From Prosapia bicincta (lineage: Eukaryota > Arthropoda > Insecta > Hemiptera > Cercopidae): DNA of 64,000 nucleotides. A program made the position numbers and the translations under genes. Positions within the stretch are counted from its first letter, which is position 1, and every line of letters starts with the position of its first letter. Below are positions 36,401 to 44,900 of this stretch, piece by piece. The notes beneath the pieces were generated by a model, which worked only from the letters and a program-made list of their open reading frames with translations, ran no database searches and was not told the DNA's origin. The stretch lies in contig JBAIZL010000006.1 in NCBI GenBank assembly GCA_036971475.1, positions 2,337,501 through 2,401,500 of the forward strand, given 5' to 3'.

Positions 36401-39400
36401 ACTGTTATTGATAATCATCAAGTATTGTTAAATTAATTACATTAGATCTGAATTGAAATTAATGTAATGCATAGAAATTAATTAATTAAAGAAAGAAAAG
36501 AATGAAATGAATATGCAGATATGTCTATATTAAGAAAAACTTGCATCATGAGAGAGTCAAAAATTATATCCAAAGGAAAATGAATATTCATTCTTAAAAA
36601 ACATTAAATAGAATGTAGAACACTTTATAAACAGGAATTACATAAATGGTTTTGCTACACTTTTATTAGATCATGCTATATTCTAGTATTGATAATTAGT
36701 AGAAATTACGCTAAAACCAATATAATTTGAAAAACCTGTAGCTGAAGTTGAAGACGGATTTAAATAAATAAATCAAATTAGTAATAAAATAATAGAAGAA
36801 ATTATATGAAGGGCATTAAGATTATTGTCTTACAGCTAAAAGGAATGACAGGTATTATTTTGAAAACATTTAAGAAAATCAGGAAAATTAATACTTTGAC
36901 ATTACAGATACAAATTGGAGAGTAATAATAAGAAGATATTAAATATTTTGCTTTATCTTATTAATTCGTACTTTTTGTTAATATAACCTTTGACACTCTC
37001 GTGTATTTGTTTTTCAGAAGGAAGATGTATTTCAACATATGCCAAATGTTGTTAATCTTGTGGACTCAAAGAAACTATATAAACAACAACACATAACTAA
37101 TATTACTGATAAATTGCGAAAGGAAAATAAGCTTTTTTCTCAAAACAGTAGATTAAAAGTAAGTAATCGTATATTAGTTAATTTGTTATTGTATTAATTA
37201 ATAATTTTAATACAGTTTTGATATCAACTTGGCAAAAAAACCACTAGTTACTGATATTTCTCAGCAAATGCGTTTTGCACTAGGTCAGTGTATTGTTCAA
37301 TGCTGTGAGTCACGGGCAAGACTATATGAGTCTTGTCCATGACTCACAGCATTAAATGAACTGCTCAATACTATTATAACTAGCATTTATTTAATTTACC
37401 TTCCTTTTATCCTTGATATTTTAGTGATTATAACCCTATGCAGTTCATTAATCCTGAATTTAAGTATCCGTACGTTTGCCTCATTGATACCAATACAAAG
37501 TTCTTACCTTTGTTCAAAACTTATATAATTTCTTGTATTTTTTCTGCTGAGAAGACAAACTTGACTCATACTATTTAACAAGCTTTATTTGTTTCACTAT
37601 AGAAATTTAATGCTAAAACAAATTAGATCTGATTGTATTTGTAATAGTTTTGGGATATATCTATTATATATAGGTCTAAGTAATAAATTTGTAGTGTAAG
37701 ATAAAAAAATAATTAAGCATTTTATTTAGTGTATTTTTAATCTATATTTTTAGTGTTCTTGTAATAGTCCCCTACTTCCAACTTCTTGACGGTATTAGCT
37801 GTAGTTGATGAGAAAAAGTATGCTGCTAGTTTAAACTTTTGATAGTTTTTTCCCATTGTGGTTTACGGACTAGGTTTGTTAGGCACAACAATTTATTATT
37901 AGTTGTAGGTATAAAGACTAGCCTAGCTAGTCTTGAATTTAGTCATTGTTTGATTGATTTGTTTGCTTCAAGAGAGTGTAATTTCTGATTTACTGGTACA
38001 TACAAGACTAGATGTATAAGACTAGATGTATGTGCTTTCCAAGGGATATTTATCTGCTTTTAAAACTTACAGCATAAATAAAGAAAGATATTTATGGCCC
38101 ATTGACCTTCTGTCACACTTCTAAACATAATAGTACACTCCAGGAGATTTACATCAACTGAAGTGATAAGTTCAGTATAGATTTTACTCAGTGTCAGTCA
38201 GTAGTGTAAATATTTTTTTAAATAATTAGTGTATTCCTGTGTATACATGAAATTAACAATAATAGTGGGAGCCTAATCTAAAGCAAACTTTAAACTTAAC
38301 TTTGTATTTGTTTTTACTAATTATGCTTAAACACAATAATCAATTAACAAATAATAAACTAAGGTACAAAATAATGAATAAAAAATTGCACCAATATATA
38401 GAATGTAATGTTGAGTGCTTTATAAATGAGAATATTTTTGTAATGAATTACAACTAAACTGACACGAGGGATTAATTAGTACCCACTAGTATCCGCGGTG
38501 TGCATGTTAAATTAAGTTAGCAATGAGTTAAAGCAGGTCTGTCAAACCAGATGCAGGAACAACCATGGTGCTCTCAACGTATTTTTTTTCACCTTCATAA
38601 AAAATTGCAAACTTATTAAATGAAATAATTTTGAACAAAATATTTAAATATCAGCACTACTATAGAAAGCAATATGAAAAAATTGTGGATGTGGCAGAGT
38701 TGGTATTGTCCATATTTTGAATGAGGAATCAGGTGTCAAACTTTGAAGCAGTAATATATTACACCAATTTAAATTACAAAATAAATTATAGTATTATTAC
38801 TAAACTCAATGTTTTGTATCAAGTAATAAACAATCTATGGTTTTTTTCTAGTTAGTTAATTGCTTACGAGAATCCTTTGGAAGTAATGATGTAGAAGGCT
38901 GTGTTAACAGTGAAGTGACACTCTTGGATATAGAAAGTAATCCTTTAAGAAAAGAGAGTCAAAATTCTGATTTTGAATCAACTTCAAATGCTGTAAGTAT
39001 TGTATGTGAATGAAGTCTTTGGGTAAATTAACTGTTAACCTTATAGTCAAGTCTTAAAAAGATTCTTTTATGTTTTTACTAAAGTCAACCAAATCATAAA
39101 GACCACCAGTGACTAAAATAACTGTTTTTTTCTTTGGGTTGACATAACTCATAATTTATTTCTCTCTTGTGTTCTCCCTCAAAGTGAAGAACCAGAAAAC
39201 AAAATTATTGTTAACATTGTTTGCTACTAACAAATTTTGATAAAAATTTCTTTTCCTAAAGTATTAAATTTAAGGTTTAAGTAAAATAGTAATATCCTAT
39301 AATTTTGTTTGTGTTAGCAGGAAATCAAAGACCTCGAAATGACCAAATATGTATATGACATCTATTACGCCCCTAATACCTTGAATGCTATTGAATTGAC

Positions 39401-41562
39401 AACGATAGATAGTGAAATAAGGTAAGTTTTACTTATATTCTTTGCAAAGTTACATCACACTAATAATCAGCTATAATTGATAATTTAAAAAAAGGGGTTG
39501 CTTTTTAGTGATGAGTAGTTCAAGATTTTAAAAGTACTCATTTTCGGCTTTTTCAAGTTATCATAATTAAAAATGGAATTTGAAAGTAAATACAAACAGA
39601 CTGTAATTCATAGACTAAAGAAAAGCATTTTTGTTTAACTTTATTTTATTATTTTTGAAAGATTAATTTTGTCTAGTAATGGACATATAACGTACTTCTC
39701 TCTAATATAAAAACTAATTCGTTACTTTTACAGTTGTCATGTAATCGATACTGAAATGGCATTTGAATGTTACCGAGACGATGCTTATGGGGAAGAAGAA
39801 ATGCCAGAAGATGAAGATGATTCAAATGATGAAAATAATTGGCGTAATGACTACCCAGATGAAGATGAAGACAGGTATAGTGCTAATTTTATGGAAATCA
39901 ATTTTTTTAAATTTAGCAATACAATTTTTTAAAGAAAAACATGAGAAGAAACGAGGTGATTGATGTCGTCCAAAACTGCATTTTGATATGCCTTCGGGAG
40001 TGTTGGTTACATTACATTTAAACCTATTATTTGTTGTTTGTTTGCGTAGCTGATGTTAAAGCAAGGTTTAATTTATACTATTTAATTTGTGTGGTTAATT
40101 ATTTATTTATATATTTAGTTAGTGTAAGTTCTCGGAGCACATCCGATTGAATGTATTTTGTATATGAGTACTTGTTGCTAAATTAATGCCATTATTATAA
40201 AGAGACAGTGAGCTGAATACTCCAGTATTGTGCAGAACTTTATATTTTTATGAACTCAAAAAGCTTTATTCTATATCTGCACATTCTTAAAATTTTATTT
40301 AAAATAATTATATGACTGTATAAAGCAATGAAAATATTGGAAAGAACCCCAATACCACAAAAATAATCAAAAATAACAAATAAAACAAGTTACTTAAGAT
40401 TAAACCCTTATGTACATTTCGATGACCATGTCATCATCATCAGAGGGTCTTATTACAAAATACAATCTAACACACAAGAAGTTACAAACTACAATGATCA
40501 TCATTCTAGTTTGTAACACCTTGTTTGATAGATTGTAGTTTGTAATAAGACCCTCTGATGATGACATGGTCATCGCAATGTACATAAGGGTTTAATCTTA
40601 AGTAACTTGTTTTATTTGTTATTTTTTAATATTTTTGTGGTGTTGGGGCTCTTTCCAATATTTTCATTGTAATATATTGTACCACTGTGCTCTTGATATT
40701 GTGGACTGTATAAAGTATTAATAATAATAATATATAAATACAGTAGAAAATTATCACTTGTTACTTAAGAGTGATGGCATCATTTTACAGCAGGTCATTA
40801 AAAGTGATATGAAAACTGATTTTATTTAAGGTTGACAGCCTTTTAAAATGAAGGCTGTTATCTTCAATATACTCATTTTCACTTCTATTAGGAATATTTG
40901 TATACATTTGAGTATATTTTCTGCCCCTTCAAACATTACAATATTTTACTTTGTTACTGTGTTTCCATTTTCAAAACTTAAATAACACTGTTAGTACTTA
41001 ATAGTAGTACTGTACACTTTTATAAGCCAATATTTATATCACGATTTTGCTACAGAGAAAAAGAACAGCTTTATATTAAACAGACAACTTGCAAAATGGG
41101 AGTGTGCATAAAGCAGTGTAATCACATAATAAAAATAAACAAAAAATATTCACTATTTTTGAATTAACTAATTAAGGTTCTTAAATTTTAATTGTCAATA
41201 ATTGTTGCAAATATATCTTTAAAAAATATTTTATTTAAATTTCTTATCTCTATGGATTATTTACGAATATTTTTATTATACTTATTTCAGCATTGGTGAA
41301 GAAGACATGAGATTCGCTGCAGCATATAGCGGTTTGACCTTAGGTAAAATTTGTTATTACTAATTTTAAAAAATAAAATTTTATATAGCCTCTTGATTTA
41401 ACACTCCAAGTATAATCAAATCTGATCTTATTTAAAATATACTTATTTGAAAAGGTTAGCCCTACAAATATATTTTTAAAAACATCTTTTATTTACTTTA
41501 CAGCTAAAATGATAATTGGGCGAGCATATTAGAGATATATAGTAGGCAAGGTATATATATCT

Positions 41563-41640
<78 letters not shown>

Positions 41641-41897
41641 TTGATATTTTACGTTATCCATTGTTTTTCCGCTGCACTGACTTTGACAATGGTCAAGTGA
41701 CCGAAAGGTGCCTCATCACACAAGGTAAAATCATTGCACTTAATGGTGGATAAAATTACTTACAATAGTAATATTAACTTCATATATTACTATTGTAAGT
41801 AATTTTATCCACCATTAAGTGCAATGATTTTACCTTGTGTGATGAGGCACCTTTCGCTCACTTGACCATTGTCGAATCACTGATTATTTTTCTGGTG

Positions 41898-41955
<58 letters not shown>

Positions 41956-44900
41956 GTAAAGGCGTGTTAGTCATGCATCCTATAGTCTAGGTCGTTCAAT
42001 AATCTGCCAACTCTTAAGTAGGGCATCCAAGTTAGAGATCGGTAGAGTTTGAGTCCAGTTGGCAATGACAAAGGTGGTGTTGTTTTCTGTTGTGTTATAA
42101 TTTTTTTCTGAGCATCATTACTTCCTAAATTTATAAAAAACTATATCTCTTCGAGTCTTAGGCTATAATATACAATAATAGAAAGTTCTGCTGAAAGTTT
42201 CACAGCAACAAAACTTGATCCTGAATATCCTAAACGCTATATCGTCCATAGCATTTTGCCATTCTTTATATTTTAGGCAGGGTTTTATAGAAAATAGGAA
42301 CAAAGATTTACTGATTGGCAAAAGTCTTGTCAGCATCTATTTAGTCATTCAAAATTATGCCAGTTTCTTTATTTTTCTGTGCCAACTTTTGAAATAATTT
42401 TTAAAATTTAGAAATTTCTTAGAAAATAAATAAATTATGTTATAAAAAAACTTTTTCTTCATTCACTCAATAACTGCCCTGTTAAAAAAGTCATTAACTA
42501 GGTTTTTGTAATGGTTTAGATCATGAATGTTTTTCAAGCGAAAAATTTTGCAAACCACAGGAAAAAATTTTACAAATTTATTTCATAATTTATAAAGAAA
42601 GAATAAACAAATAATCTAAATAATTCTTGAACATACGAAGTCATACATCAAGATCATACAACTCTTGATTTTCGGAATAGAAGCAAAGAACTAGCTACAG
42701 TAACTGGTCACTAATTAACCCTTAGCATTCGACTGTCGGGGCAGCCCCGCCAAGCGTATATTGCAGTTTACTCGTATGTCGGGGGTCACCCGACACGATT
42801 TTCAAATGCCTATAACTCGTCTGCGGCGAAGCTGACGACATTCAATCTTTTACCATTTGGTGCTACACTCTATTGACAATAATATGAACAAAGTTGAAAA
42901 TGCCTAGGAATATCTGAGTCATCACAAAATCTAGTTTGCCGCTACGTTGTAAGCTGCAAGTAGGTTACAGTTTTGCAGGTTATTTGTTTACTCGTAGTTT
43001 GCCGTGGATTCACGTGCAATTAGTGATTCTGAAATTCCTGATCTTTTACTTGATCCTGATTTATTAGAATGTAGTTCAGTTTCATAAACAAAATAATTAA
43101 ACCAACAGGTATTTGTAAATATAACCAGTTTATGGGTGGTGTAGATTTAGCTGTTCAATATAATGAACCATGCAGTTTTACGAGAGGAACAAATAAATGG
43201 TGGAGGAAAATGTTTTTCTGGCTGTTAGTTGTAGCTGTAGTAAACAGTTTTATTATCTATAATAACAAAAAAAAGGAATTAGAGAAAATACTGTTAAACA
43301 AATAGACTATAGTTTCACCAAAACTTCGTGATAGAATGCATTGGTGATATCAGGAATAACCCATATAGTAAGAGGGGTTGGCCATCAACTACTGATAAAG
43401 AAGAAAGACTGAATGGGAAATTACATTTAATCTTTTCCAATGATAAAAGTAGTAAAAGGAAGATAAAAGGAGGTAGAAGGGAAACAGCCTTTCACTTTAA
43501 AACATGCAGCAGAAAACCAGGATTTCATCCGGAAGGCTGTTTTCAAAGATATCATACTCTGCAAAACTACAAATAAGATAATAAAATCATGTACATACAG
43601 TATTAGTAAATAAAAATAGCTTAGTTTACTAAACTCATGTAAGAGAAAACAAACTTTTCCATAAACAATGCAACTTGCAGGCGAGGAATTTGTCTCAAAT
43701 TAATTACAAGTGGGGAAGCAAAGCATGTTAAAAAAATCCGAGCGCTAAGGGTTAAAGCCCACTAATTATTGAGTAGTTATTGTATTTGAAAATCTTTAAT
43801 GTATTTTTAACCTGGCACTTTTTCTAGGACTCACTTAAGGATTTGTATAATTTAATATTTTTAAAAAAACTTGGATTATTTTATTAATGTATTTATTTAG
43901 GTGGTTATGAAATATAAATATTATTTCTTAATATAGGAATTAAATTACAAAAAAAACGTTACACTCATTTTCATAAATATATTCATTTTCACTGAAGCTT
44001 TCAACACTGCCATTGGAAACCAAGATATAACCACATCATCATCATAAAAGTTTGAGCATTGTATAACATTGTAAAACACACAAGTCAAAGAAACAACATG
44101 CCAAAATTAGATGTTTGGTATCCTTATTCACACAAAAGCTGAAATTTTTGGCATACATTGATTAAATAAATACTGTATCTATATACCAGACTCAATTAGA
44201 AACTTAGCTAGTGGTTCAAAATATTCTAGGAATTGAGGTGGGGTTCATACTAAAATCATTACAGGATGTTCAATATTACTTTAGTAATTGAAAAATTGAT
44301 TTATGACTGTCACATATTTATTAAAACAGCCATATTCACTGTTGCAAGTGACATATGAGATGTGTTAAAAAATTTGTTTAATATTTTGCATTATAATTAT
44401 CTTGATTTGCTCTGTGTTTGTAAACATGGCTGGTAAACCCTATATTGTTACCCATATTAAGTATTTGCATCACTAGACCGAGCGTCTTTTCTTGAGAATG
44501 GAGATAACAGCATATTCTGGTGGAGAAACTTTGATACTATAGTATAAAAATTCCTCACACTATTCTAGCATGTTTCTTGTTAACTATTAAAAAGGGTTTC
44601 ACAGGTAAAAACGATGAGTTTTACTTATTTGTGTAACAAATATGTCATAGAATTCCCATTAATGTTTGCTAATAGAATAGAATCTATGCAGAAAAGTTAT
44701 ATAAATGTTGAACGTTGCTGAGTGCCATAAATAAAACAGGTTCACAAGTGGTATAAGCACATTGTAGATCATGAATCTTTTTGAAGTAGGGATGGATGAT
44801 ATTATCTGTCATGGTGACTTGTCACTGGTATTTGTTTGTCGTGGTACCAGTGACAAAATATGGAAAATTTCAGTTCCAGTGACAATGGATCGATCGGAAG

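Larger units (their letters stand above)
21219..37017 (+). other. Intron 2 of the Iwr1-like gene
   Basis: 15.8 kb. It contains two hammerhead-bearing elements, a piggyBac fossil, the RPP21-like gene, (TA)n-flanked palindromes, a 20-bp array and a nest of three LINE segments, all antisense. 35985-37017 shows nothing but AT-rich DNA. Confidence 0.7.
40326..40703. mobile_element. Inverted-repeat hammerhead element with 12-bp target-site duplication
   Basis: GACTGTATAAAG at 40314-40325 and 40704-40715 brackets a palindrome whose arms run from CAATGAAAATATTGG to its complement CCAATATTTTCATTG. The right arm has 34 extra terminal bases. Each arm holds a hammerhead-like region; only the left is intact. 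A second copy lies at about 46744-47113. Confidence 0.9.
39875..41290 (+). other. Intron 6 of the Iwr1-like gene
   Basis: 1.4 kb, carrying the 378-bp inverted hammerhead element at 40326-40703. Otherwise AT-rich DNA without recognisable features. Confidence 0.6.

Noticed and set aside
42000..42060. tRNA-like text (GTTTGAGTCC near 42047)
   Set aside because: No cloverleaf: acceptor and anticodon arms do not pair.
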